A DNA stretch of 64,000 nucleotides from Numida meleagris (lineage: Eukaryota; Chordata; Aves; Galliformes; Numididae). Location: positions 18,939,975-19,003,974 of the forward strand of contig NC_034415.1 in the NCBI RefSeq assembly GCF_002078875.1. The letters run 5' to 3'. The notes below the pieces were generated by a model. The model saw only the letters and a program-made list of their open reading frames with translations. It was not told the DNA's origin and did no database searches. Shown piece after piece: positions 38,428 through 51,900 of this stretch (position 1 is the first letter of the stretch; each line of letters opens with the position of its first letter). The position numbers and the translations under genes are program-made.

Positions 38428-39935
38428 ATGGCTGCTTCTCGATCTACTCGTGTTACAAGATCAACAGTGGGTTTAAATGGCTTGGATGAAAACTTTTGTG
38501 GTCGAACATTAAGAAATCGTAGTATTGCTCATCCAGAGGAAGTTTCGCCCCATCCTCAAGTACGATCAAGGTCACCAAAGAAGAGGCCAGATTCTGTGCA
38601 AACTCAGAAGGGAAGTAATGGTGGAAGAACTACTGATTTGAAACAACAGAGTGCTCGGGAGTCATGGGTGAGCCCTAGAAAGAGAGGACTCTCTACTTCA
38701 GAAAAAGACAATGTTGATAAACAAACTGTGGAAAATTGTGAGAAAAGACAAGGAGAACCTGTTTCACCAGTTTTGAAAAGAATTAAACGCTGTCTACGTT
38801 CAGAGGCACCCAACAGTTCAGAAGAAGACTTGCCTACTAAAACAGAGAAGGAATCTTTGGAGCGTAAAAGCTTAGTGTCGGACAATGATGCAGTCTCTCC
38901 TGGGACTAAGAGAGCTTGTCGATGTCTTATATTGGATGATTGTGACAAAAGGGAAGTTAAAAAGGTGAATATCTGTGCAGAGGGGTTTAATAATTCTGCA
39001 ATAGTTGAAGAAATCACAGGCTATCAGACTGTCAATGGAGTTGGTGAGAGAGACTCAAATTCTCTAAACTGTGACGACTGTCAGTTTGATGGGAATGCTA
39101 AGCAAAACAATGCTGGCTCCTGTATATCCAAGGACAAAACAGTAGCAGAAAATGGAAATTCATTTGCCCATTCTTCATTGTTGCTTAATAGCAACAAGGA
39201 GGACCGTGTTGTAGACCATTATGTGCCTTGCACAAACTCTCAAGAACAGGTAAAGTTAGAGGACCACAAAATAATAAGTGACTGTTTGCCTGAGGAGCAT
39301 GCTAATCAGGCAGATGAGCCAGCTACTGGGTCCTTTTCTGAAATCCAGTCATCTTTGCTGAGGGATTCTGAGGAGGAAGTAGACGTAGTAGGAGATAGCA
39401 GTGCCTCTAAGGAACAGTGTGCTGAAAACACCAATAACAACCCGAATACTCATCGTGACAGTACATCAATCTCAGGTGAACCTGAACCGCATTCTTCAGT
39501 GCTGGACTGTGTTTCAGCCCAAATGACATCTATTTCAGAACTTCAAGAACACAGATACACGTTGAGAACTTCACCACGAAGGGCTGCTCCTGCCAGAAGT
39601 AGCCCTACTAAAAATAACTCTCCATGTAGAGAAAATGGACAGGTTGAGGAAAATAATATTAGTCTCACTGAAAAGAATGTACCTGTAGGTATTAATAATA
39701 TCAATGGATCTCCCAAAAAATCTGAAGAAATTAAACAGAATGAAAAAGAGAGAAATTGTAATACAGATAATGGGAGTGACGGACTAAGAAAGCCACTTTC
39801 GGAGGCTAGGCTTGTTGCTGGATACGTACCATCTGCCAAAGAGAGTGCCAACAACCACACTGCAGAGGATGAGGAGGAAGAGCCTGATGTGTATTACTTT
39901 GAGTCAGATCATGTGGCATTGAAACACAACAAAGA
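38428..39935 (+). CDS. ZZZ3: ZZZ3 coding exon 1: large N-terminal disordered region
   Basis: 1508 coding bases encode residues 1-502 plus two bases of codon 503. The donor is GTATGT at 39936 (AAAGA|GTATGT). Joining to 52742 makes GAT (D) then TAT CAG (YQ), matching HNKDYQRLLQ. Reading past the donor would instead give KEYV and a stop at 39943-39945. The protein is rich in S, E, N and K. Basic SP motifs appear at SPKKRP (50-54), SPRKRG (82-87) and SPVLKRIKR (113-121). A second TLRxSPRR-like element lies at 378-385, echoing TLRNRS at 27-32, and an acidic stretch EDEEEEP lies near 480-486. No folded domain is apparent. This one exon holds well over half of the protein. Confidence 0.97.
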
Positions 39936-42900
39936 GTATGTGTAACGATGGTAACCATGAATTCTGCTTTTGTCTTACGAAAATACATAATAAGTATTTT
40001 AAGTACTTTCACAATAACTTAACTGCTTTATAGTTTTCATATTCTTCAGTCTTCATTTTTCTTTCTTGCTTCTACCTCAAACAAAATTAAACTATTTAAT
40101 ATGCAGTATGGTACAGCAATGTGGTTTATACATTTCTCATGATGTGAGTTCTTTGGACAGAAATTGTTTTTGTAAACACATCTGTTATTTCTTTTCTCAG
40201 AAAACTAGCGGGGAGCAAAACCCATGGATTAATAACCCTCTTTCTAATTAAAGAGTTCAGTTACGTATCAGTGCCTCTGATAGAGAGCACAGACAGTTTG
40301 CAGATTTGTCGAATGTAGAAATTCTTTGTAGAATTTAAGGTTAGATGCCTTGTTTTCATGCTCGTGGGAAAGACCATTATCATATTAAGGAAGACAAATT
40401 TACTAACTGCAGCAGTTCGAGAACTTCCTCCAGAATAAGTTATACCTGAATTTTTCTTTATTTAAATCTAATTGTATACATTCTAATTAAAAGCACTGAC
40501 TTGTTTTTACATTAACGTAGATGTCTGTAAGTAGAATTACGGTAATTGTAAATATAAGATAACTATGATTCTTAAAACAGAAGGATACTTCTCTCAGTGA
40601 AGAAAGTTTACATAGAAAAAATTTGTCTTCAAATAGTAGATCAGTCCAGATTTTATTGAACAGTCTTTGTACTGCTCTTCTGAGTTCTTTGTGTTTTGCT
40701 GTTTAGTTGCAATGTTTGCTCCACTTTCTGTTGTGAGTACTGAAAGGCCAAAAGCAGGTAAACTTCAGTTTGCTCCCTATTAAGAGCTAAAGCCACTGCT
40801 TTAGTTTCTGTAAATAGTTAGAGCACAATTATAATGAGTAAGGGATACTAAGCAAAGACAGTAGTTTAGTCCAGCAGAAGTTTGACTGTTTTGGGAGGAT
40901 TGCATTATTTTCACTATGAAATTTTGCTCCATCTTGGATGCAAATGCTTTATTTTAATCAGAGAAAACTGTGGATTACAGCGTGATTGAGGCAAACTAAC
41001 ATGTTAAAATAATTATGAAGTATCTACAGCTTCAGCCATCAGTCCAAAGTATATGGACACTTTTCCGGTTAGATGGAGAAAACATCAGTCTTGTCTAAAT
41101 AGCAAATGAGAAAATGGACTGTTCTCTTTGGAAATTTTTCTATCTGTGTATAGGATGACTTTTCTAGTTGCGTTAGTAAAAGTTATATTGTATCCACATA
41201 TTTGGTATATATTAGGAAAAGAACGATGAAGACTACATCAGACTTTTACATGTAGCATCAATTTTATCTTCTTCCAAAATAAACACATCCAAAACACATG
41301 AATTCCTTAAATGAAAATCTGCAACTAGATGTAAATGCTGTAAAGAAAGGTGGGGGGATTGTTATTTTGTTATTAAATAAAACAAGTATCTGAAGTGTTT
41401 TTGAAAAAATTCAGGAACCCTCCTTAGTGTCAATTCTTGAACGTATACAATTGTTCTGAAAACTTGACTACGTGCTGTTCAGACTGGCGGATGGCTTGTG
41501 AGAGCTGGTCAGGGGCCTTTTGAAGTTGGATGTTTCTCTAGATTGCCTGCAGCTTGCCCTTGCTACTAACTTGCTCTCTGAATGCCTATTTTCAAAAGAA
41601 AGTGCTATGGTTTTCGTGTTATATTTTATTGATTTTTGCTGAAAAAAGTGAAATATGGAAGTCTTTTCTGGATCAAAACCCTCCATTTTTTTACTTTTCA
41701 AAAGGGAAGCATGCTTTTGAAGGTGGTGTTTCTTTACTGGATGTTTTTTTCCTTTAAAAAATTGGAAATTTAGTGCTGGAAAATTATGGACAGAATGTGG
41801 AATAGAGGTTATATTTGCAAGTAAATAAGTCTAGTATTCAAATGGTTTCTTTTGATAATATGATCCTTCTAAAGTTCTTAAGTCTACATTTGGCATTTTT
41901 GAATGCCTTATCAAAATAAGTTATCTTTTATCTGGAACTTCATAGTTCAAGAATTAATAAAATACAGTGCAAAACATTCTTTTACAGGTTTAGAAATAGC
42001 AGTGTTCACTACAGGCTACTCTTCATTCATGTATTATAATTTTTGAGTGGTGTGTTGGATTACACCTGTTCAGTCTCACTTGATGCTTATTTTTGAAAAT
42101 GTTAAATTAAAAAGTGTTAGCAGAAATATTTTCTCTGATTAGTCAGACACAAGAGAAATACCAGTGTTCCCGTGCTATCAGGTAAAGGCTGTTCATTTTG
42201 CCTTTGATATTTTTAGCTTAGCAAAGTATATGCTGGCTCTTTCTGTTCTCTTTTGAAAGCAAATTTGGAGAGAGATGAACATTTTGACTAGGATCAGGAG
42301 CTACATTTTGCCAGAAAGACAGTAATGTTGTATTTTACATTCTCCATACAGGGGGAAAAGAAAGGCTCTATTACTCCATACTGAGGAATCAATTTATGTC
42401 TATAAACTTAAATTATTTCTGATTTTGTTACATAACTTGATAATGCTCACATTCATACAGCTGATTTTCACTCTCCGAGGAATTGTTGCAACGTTGATAA
42501 AACATGAATAGAGCAAAAGTGATATGGCTTGCCATATGGAAAACAAGTACAAGCATACTGTGATGCTTTTGTATGAGTATCTATTTTTTTTTTTAGTGTT
42601 GTCGTCTTTAAGCAACATTCATACATTAATATTTTGAGGAAACTGATGATACATTAGGAAAAATAATCACAGAAAGCAAAGTATGGAATATTATTATTCT
42701 GAGAGAAGGTCGAAATGGTGGGTGCTCCACAGCCCTCTAAAAAAAGGATATAACCATCCTACAAAGATGAATCCAAGACATCTGAACAGAAATTTGATTG
42801 CATTGTTAGACATTCATATCAACAGTAGCAGGCTGATCTGGAGGCTTGCATAATTGTAAAGTACTGTTAATGTTAATTTTCCTGTTATTACATGCCCAGT

Positions 42901-45900
42901 TTGAATTTTTGTGTATTGTTGTAATGCTTTGAATGTTTGAGTAGTTTGCTTATATTTTCTAGCTCAGAAGTGTTTGTGTTTTCTCTTGAGATATTTTCAT
43001 AAAACCAGAAATTTTGATTTAATTTTATATTGCTGAATTTTATGTGTTGCGCTTAGTGTTTTGCTTATGTCTTTTATCAATAGCATCTAATATCTTTCCT
43101 CTTTTTACATTTTAATTCTTATAGTGCATAAGCTTACTTTAACTTTCTATCTTTGCAATAACTTCTCAGTATATTTTCCCCTTTGTCCTGTGTTTAATTT
43201 AATGTTCTTTTTTTCCTGTCTATGTACTGTTTTTGGAGGTTTGTATTGTTTGGCAGGTGTTAGGGTTGTATGAAGGGAAAAAATTCTGCTCAACACTTTT
43301 ATCTGGAGCTACTGAAGACTTGCGGTGAAAATGTGATTGAGGAATTGAGTTTCCATGTACATATAAGGCATTGTACAATGTGTTTCTAAGATCGTGTAAT
43401 TGGTGGTTAGCTTTACAGGGAGGGGAGTGCTTAGGCCTGTAGATACAGACATAATACAAGAATTGTGTGTGAACACTTGCCTGCAAGCATTGAGTTGCAA
43501 GAGCCTAGTACATTGTGTTTATTTGGTAAATAAATATTCTCATATCTTTATTTTTATTACTTTGTAGTATTTAAAATCATAGTAGTTGTAACGGCATTTA
43601 ATCTGAAGACAGACGGATTAGAATGAATTAGTTTAATACATCTCTTAAAACCCCATCTTATGAATTCTTACTGTAGATTTTATTGTTGCAGAAACCATGG
43701 AAAGACAGAGAGGAATATGTTGGATATTCTAATATTTATATATATAAGATCTAATAATTATCTAATATATATAATATTTATATATATAAGATCTAATATT
43801 TAATTGACTATTCATAAAAACAGTGTTGATTTCTTTGGATGTGTTTAAATTTCAGTATTATATGAATGTGACAAACAAAAGCAGCATCTCTCACATCTTT
43901 TCCTGTGGTACAAGTTCTATATTTTATTTAGCTAGTGACAAATGTTTCAACCTAATAAATCAGATTTTAGAAGTTCTCTACAGAATTTCATCTCATTGCA
44001 CTTGCTAGAACGCAGTCTGGTGCATCTTGGCATGCTAGTTATTTGTTATTACCAGTTCCTCTTGAAGTGCAACTCTAATGTAATTGTTCAGCAGTATTTT
44101 TCAGTAATGTTCCATGCACCACCTTTTATTTTTTCTTTAACTGGATGAGTATTAAAAATCAACTTACTTTTCATGGAATATGTTTTATGATAAAAGCTCC
44201 GTATCTATATTTAAATATTAGTTAAGAAGAAATGCATTACAACAGTATTTATCTCCATGTTTTCAGATATGTTCAGATATATATGTTAGAGTAGATGAAA
44301 TTTATCATGTAGCATGGATTAATCTCAATGTGCGGATGAGATAGGGTAACATTCCTTTGTAGTGAGGGTATGCAGTAGTAGCTAGTACTGTATAATAAAT
44401 TACCCTTCTGTATTATTTTTCAGGACACTTTTGTCTCATTTTTCTCTGCAGCATACATGCAGTTTTATTGTGAGGAGACTGGTTGGTAGATTTTCAGTAT
44501 CTTCAGGAATACAACAAATTGGTGCAAATGAAAAATGAACTTTTCAGTGGTAGTTTCATTCCTTACTGAGGTGGAGAATATTAGAAGAAAGCATTTATTT
44601 TGTAAATATGTAATCTCTGCTGATCTCTTTGTAGAAAAATATTTTTTGGCATTGATAAAGTATAAATTTTTGTGTTGGAGAACAATAGAAGTTAACTGTT
44701 AATTAAAAAAAAAAAGGCATATGTTCCATATGTATTAGATTGGAATGTGTTTTGATTCATGCTTAGGCTACTCCACAGTATAGTAATATGGCATTTTGTT
44801 ATGTATTTTTCTTCAAACTATTTTTCTTAATATTTTTCTAAAACTATGTACTGCAAAATTTAAGCATAGATTTTCTTTCTTGTGGAGCACGTTCTATTCT
44901 TTGATAGATAGATCCATATTCTCAGTAAGTACCAAAACACTGGCTTTAAGTAAAAATCTCATTTCATGTAGATCTTGAATGCTGCAACTAGTTTATCTGC
45001 AAAGCAGAAAAATAAGAGAAATCAATTAGAAACTCGTAGTACGAGTTTCTGATCAATTGCAGAGTGGTAGTGCAGATAATTGCATTACTAAATCATGTTG
45101 TGCTACTGTAATGGGCATACCACCAGATATATTAATTAAGTCTTGATTATATTTTACACCAGTGTAATGTGTTTAGGATTTTGAATTTTTTATTATTTTT
45201 TAAAAATTTTTACTGCTAGCATCATTATTATTTTTTATAATGTACTATATACTTATCATTGGAAAAGTAGTAAATGATACAGAATTGTAAGACCAAAGAA
45301 AGGTTTTGTGAGAGTATTTTCATAATCATAGAACATGTTTTATAATTATATAAACTATGCAATAAACACTAAATAATAGAGCTTCTAATTTTCAAGAGGT
45401 AATGCCTTGGGCGTGTGCTGCATCTGCTTTTTTCTCAGTAGTAATATGTTTATTCTAGGAGCTATTAAATGTCAAACACATTTGTCAAATTCATTTTTCT
45501 GTCTTGGAATATGTTTATCTTGCTGTCAGCCACAGTGCTGTCCTAGTGAACAGCACTATCAACCACAGAGCATTCCTCATTTACATAATGCATCCTGTGG
45601 AAAACAGTGTCCTTTGCTCCTTAAATTCTCTTCCATTCTGATTTGCCTGGTTCCTCCTTTTCTCCTTTTTTTTTTTTTTTTCTACACTCTTATTTCCAAG
45701 AGTCCTCTGCTGTCACTTTCTGACCTGAAAGAGAGCACGAGCTTTGTGGTGCAGAGTAGAATTTCTGCATTTGCTTGCCTTTCCCTTAGTGGAGACAGTA
45801 GTTATGATCTCTCCCACTTCCCAAACTGCCAGATAATAGAGAACATTCAGGAACTCATTTAAAATCTTTCAAACTTCTTTCATCACCGTGCTTCAGAAAT

Positions 45901-48900
45901 CATGGGGAAAAAATGCACAAATTAAAAACAAAATGCCCACCAACTTACAATTTTAATACAGAACAATGGTAGAAATTCATTTTCCCACCTGGTCATTAAA
46001 AACATTTAAAATTTCTGGGGGATCTTCATAGCAAATCAAATCTTGATTGGGAAAAGAAAAAAAAAAGTGAGGTATTAATTTATAAACTCAGCACAACTGC
46101 ATGCGGAGTAAAGTTCTGGCCATGTTTTTGCTATACGCAAGTGACACTTTTGACAAAAGCAGAAGTATGTATGGTGACATTTATAAGTTTTGTTAAGCCA
46201 AGCACAAGCTGTGTTTGTCCATGATTTATTTTCATAGTAGATGTTAATAAAAAGTACGTTTTACTTATTCCATCCTTCTCTTTCCTCCTTTACCCAAAAA
46301 TGTACATTTTGTTCCTACAGCAAGAACATACATAAAAATGGGAGTTTTCTTTGTTGTATTGTAGTGAAAACCTGCATGGGTTAACACAGAATGACTCGAA
46401 TGAGTTCAGTAATCAGTACTGTCAGCTTTCTCAGATTTTCTTTTAATGAGATAGTGTTTCAGCTCAGCTAGGTAAGTCTTGTGGTAACATGGGATGCTGA
46501 TATTCTGTCTTCGTAAGAAAGCCCCTTGGCTGCTTTCCCCAATATCTTTTAAGAGTATCCAAGGGAAGATAATGAAGAAATCAAAGTGGTATTTTCTCTC
46601 ACTGAGGGAATTGAAACTGTTCTCATTAAAGATATGTAAGGAAGAGTAAAAGTTGAGGAGGTGCTGTTGGTATTCCTTTCTGTGCCTCTTGTGAGAAGAA
46701 CAATTTTACTGCAGTTTCTGTGTGTCACTCCAAGACTTTAAAACAGGGGAACAACAGGGACCTACAGCATCTTCCCCATTCTCATGATGGTCTCACAGAC
46801 AAATACTTTATGAAGTGCTGTTAAAGGAAGATCAGCAGGCAATATTAATGCGTTAACTTGGAGAGGGCTAATGGATGATATTTTAACCTTTCATGCTGAC
46901 AAAACTGCAATAAGTTACGCATTTGTTCAGAGGCACAGAGATCTAGGTGCTACTAAAAAGTTTGAAAACTAGCTGGAAGTGCAGTTATTTGCTGAGGATG
47001 GTTTGGTACGGCTAATACTAAGCACTGTTGAGGGTGGTGGACAGCTCTTGACGAGAATGAAGCCTACAGAAATACATGGATGTGGGTGTTCTGTTTTTGA
47101 GCCAAAGATAAAGGCTTAAGAAAGAAAGGGACATCACAGGTTCAGAACCAGCAAAATATTGTTCAGATGCTTAAAATAGGAAGCCAGGAAGTTAGAAGGA
47201 ACGTGTAACTATTTCCTTGGGCCGCCTTTGAAATAAGGGTGGAATTATGTCCCTTTAGCATCCAGGTAAAATACTGCATTAGGGTTTTTTGGTTTAGTGA
47301 TGGTGGTTGTATTGTGTTGTTTGTTTGGTTTTTTTTAAGTCTTCCTTCAAAAAGAATTATTTTTCTTCTTGACTATATACTGTTTTAAATGAGTGCTTAT
47401 TGCAACTTCAACCTGGCATTAAGAAAATGCAATTTTTATTCTGTAACCAGCAGGGTAAGCATGGAGAACATGGAGAACCTCCTTTGTGTAAGCTTTGTTG
47501 TTTCATATATAAAACGGAGATATGGTTTAATTTCTTAGTTATCTTAGAAGTCTTTCAGGTGGTTTGAAGTAGGAATATTATTTATGGATGGGGAAAGTAC
47601 AATAAATTATGATACATATAAAGAGATCAAGTTGTAGAAGAAAAATTCATAATGGATTGCAAAGTTGGCCGTAAGTCAATTGCCTTAGAGATAGTATCTT
47701 AGCATAAGTAACTAAAAACCTACCATGTTCTGCTTTCTTCAGGTAAAGGCGCTTTTGTTCTAATAGGAGTTATGTATGCCTGTATTGATTATGCCCTTTT
47801 CTGTTTCTGATGGGCTGTTAAAAAAGGGCCACTCTTCATCAGTGTGTTCTGCTTCCATGTTGCTGTCATGTGTGTTCTACAAGTCTTGCATTTCCTTGGG
47901 AATCCCACCACTCTTCCCCACTGCCATAATAGACTTTTTTAAAATCTCTGTTGGACATTAGAATAATTTGTAAGAAAAAGTAAATTGTTGAAATTTCTGC
48001 TGGGGGTGTTGTCTGATGTTTCTGAACTAAATTTCAAACAAACAAAAACACTTCTTTTAAAGAGAAAATTCTGTTTGATCTGACTAGAAAATTTCTCTAG
48101 AAAGCTGCCTTGGGTTAAATTGGAAATTCTAAATACATTTTCAAGAAAATACTAGAGTGGATTTACTTTTTCTATATTAGTTTTCAGTCCTCTAAAGTAA
48201 ACTGATTAATATACCAATCCTTTCTTAGCTTAGCATCTGATATGGTTTTTTTTCTGAATTGCTGATACTTTGCCAAAATCCAAAGTGATAAATTAATTAG
48301 GAGAGCATTTTAATATGTATTCTGCTAGAGTGCCAGTAGATGGCACTAAAACAAAGACTTGCTCAAAGCCTCCCAATGAATAACAGATAGTGATAGGTCT
48401 TGGAAATACAAGTTTCAAATACTGCATATATTTGCAATAATAGTCTAACAGTGATAAATATATTTAAACAGTAAGGGGATAATTTTGGGGCAACATCTGA
48501 AGTGTTTAAAATCCATAACTGATTGTACTAAAAACAAGTGGTAAGGAATAAGTGTTCACCTCTAAGACAGCCTGTCTGAATGCTGTGAACCTGGGGTGGT
48601 CAAAGTTATAAAAATAAGCAAATGTGAGAATATTTATTGTATCGTTGGAGGATATTATATAGTCATGGAAGGTTAAAAAAGATAAAGTAGTTCATGTTAG
48701 GAAATAGGGACTAAACCTTTGAATTAAAGGGATTTCACTCCATAAATTCAATTTATTTTTATGAGGGGAGAATGGACATAATACATACATCTCCACCTTA
48801 AAGATGAGAAAATGCATTACAATTATGTTTCAGTATTTCATGATGACAACTCAGCAAATAATGCACTGTAGAGTACTGAGTTAAGATGTAAATTTACTTT

Positions 48901-51900
48901 GGATAAAGATACTTGAGACAGAACTTCTTTTTCTGTGGGTGAGACAGTACCCATACATGGCTTACAGTTTTCTCAAGTGCTCCTAAACATTTGTGGATCA
49001 AGATTTTGTAGGGGGCTTGTTTTCAGAGAAAGCTTGCCATGCTTTTACATCTGCCCCTTGCATTGTCCAACAGGACAAAACTGATGTTTCACATTTATTT
49101 AGTATAATTTAACTGAAAAGTCTCACTTATTAATTTCATCCAGTTTGCAGATATGAATCAGATACCTAAAAGTTACAATCTTCATTTCATACTGTCAGTT
49201 TCTCAGAGCACTCATTCACTTAAGACTTAGAGTATGTTTTCCTCTCGAGAAATCGTCAGAAATAGTAGCTAGCGTCTTACTGTTGCAACTCTGACATGAA
49301 TTTATTTAAACATACTGAATGTCACGACCTGTTGTATGGACTGCTGCTCAGTCATCTCGTATATGAATTGTGGAAACACAGAAGTATATTGTCTAGGATG
49401 GAAATCTTCCTGCAATGTAAACTGTGCTTCAGGTTTACATCTTAAAAATTTAGTAATTTCAACTGAGAAAAGTGCAACTTTCATCAGGGTAGTTGTATGA
49501 CTGACTGCATGTTTCCTTAAGTAAAAGGTATTGAGTCATATGACTTTGTTTTGTTTTGGAGGAGGATGTGAGATCATTTTCCTTGGTAATGCCTCATAGA
49601 TTTCATCGAAAATTATGTATTTGCAGCGGGCAGTTCCAAGATGGTGGCTGTGTGGTTGCCTCTCTGACGTATGCCGCAGTTCTGCAGCAGAGTGGAGACC
49701 TGGGTTGCAGAAACTTTTTCTCCTTTCTGTGCCTGATACCTTTATATTCTCTGGGCTTTTTAGATTTTGGAGGATGGTGGCTCACAACTTCAGGAGGTAG
49801 TTTGAATCATAATTGTTGTGTTTAGTTACAAAAAAAAAACCCTGCAAGATGTATCATAAAATTGTTACCTACTATTTTTTTTGTTTGGAAATGTCATAGA
49901 AATTATGTGTGTTTTGATAATGTGGTAGAAGTATTGTGTCAGAACAGACCAAGAAAATGCTGACTGTGTGTTATTTGACTTAGTGTTTTTCCAGAGAAAT
50001 GCTTGGCTATGTTGTGGTTGCATGGGATCATAGAACTAAAAGCCTGCACAAAGATATGAAAACAGTAGTGATTTGAAATGTAAAGGACTTATGTGTGCTG
50101 TTATACAGTTGGTTAATAGCTTGTGTTGGAATTTAAAAGGATGGTTCAGTACTTAACAAATATGACGTACCTGAATGTTAATTATTTTTGGTGTTTTCTT
50201 TGGAAAATGAGACTCCAAGATGCACATTGTCCCCCATTTAAACAGTTCTGATATTCACATAATAAAGCTACACTCCTATTTGTGAACTTCAGAAAATATC
50301 CACTCATTAAAAACCAAATGTAGAAGTTAGAGTAGCTTGAAGTAAATACATTTCCGTGGCAGAAGTATAAAAAACTACTGTGAACTCTGTTTACTCAAAA
50401 CCCCCCTTATCTCCTGGAATATTTTATAATAGCGCTGTGGAACAGCAGATCAACATCACATGAAATGTTTTTGAATGATCCTGACGTTGTTGTAGCGTTT
50501 TATGTATTTCCATGAAGACCAGGGGGATCATTTGTGAGCCGCTGAACTTCTCATCAGTGATGACTTAAGTCACCTGAATGCTTTAATAAGTAGTACTTCA
50601 GGTTCAGTATTCTTGTTTTGTTTGTTACTTTTCCTAAGCATAATTTCTTCTTCTATTCAGACTTAAATATTGAAGGCCATCTCATTAAGGTGATTTCTTC
50701 CCTGCCATGTGAATCCTCATTAAAACCAACGCTCCTTGTAAAATGTATTTGATTGCCTTTTGCCTTGTGTGTATGTAACTATGTTGAATATAATGATTAT
50801 TTTCTTTCCATTCCATTTTGAAAAGCAATCAAGTACAATTTGAATAAGTAAGGTGAATAAATATCAGCTTTTCTTTTCTTGAGCTATTTTAACATCATTT
50901 TAAGCGCAAATTTTCATGAGGCTCCATTGCTATGACTGGAGTTAAATCCAAAGGGTCGAGCAGAAGTTGCACTGCTTGATGATAGAGAAAAGACTTTTTG
51001 TTGTCCATCATCTCCCCGACTATTTTTATTAGCCTGCTTATGTTTCACTTCTCTGGACTGTACAAGGTGGTCTTCTGCATGAGGAGTGCTGTCAGTGTAC
51101 CTGAGTGTGGATGGAGGTTGCCCAGCACAAAGATAAGCAGTAATCAGAAGTTAGTGGTAAAAACTTAAGTGAAGGTTATGTGATGCCTCCTGTAAGCCCT
51201 TAACAACTTGAACTGCAGTATTATCTCAGACCAATCTTGATGTGTACCATCGCAAGATTTATTTATGAAATCGTTTGCGTGCTCAAGGATAACACTGGTA
51301 GTTATTTAATGAGCATCTCAGATGTCAATTGAGTGTAACCTGAATATGTGTAGACTAATTTAAATAAGAAATCCATAAGAGATTTGTATCATGCTATTTT
51401 TAAATAAACGCAGCACTTTAGTTTCAAGCGGAAAAACTCATGGCTGTAGATTGTGTTTTCAACTATTACATTTAAGTGGAAAGAAAATTACCTTTTCTGG
51501 GGTGATGCAGTGTCTAGGCAGAAACTGAAACACTTGATGATATGAAGCCTGTATTTTGCCTCGAAGCAGTTTACTTCCCTCCACTTAAAGCCTTGCCCAA
51601 CTACCAGTGTAGTGGATTGAAAATCTTGCATTAGCTCTGTAACCTCTGGATCCTTTTTATAGTATGTGTGGAAATGATTGCATTAATTAATTCTTTTTAC
51701 TTTAGCAGGAAGGGAATGGAAAGAAAATTTTACTGAACTAGTTTAGTAGTAAATAGATGTTACCTGATTTCAGTATGCGCTAGGTTGTGTATTGCATTGA
51801 ACAATAATACAATTGTAATACCAAATGTCAGAAAACATTTCCATGAAAGCATTGATACATAGTAATTTGTAACAACAGGGGCCGCAGGTAACTGCATGGT

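Noticed and set aside
45407..45862. 151-codon open frame in the large ZZZ3 intron
   Set aside because: Composition is dominated by F, L, S and C from T-rich DNA, with a poly-F run from a T tract. There are no domain features.
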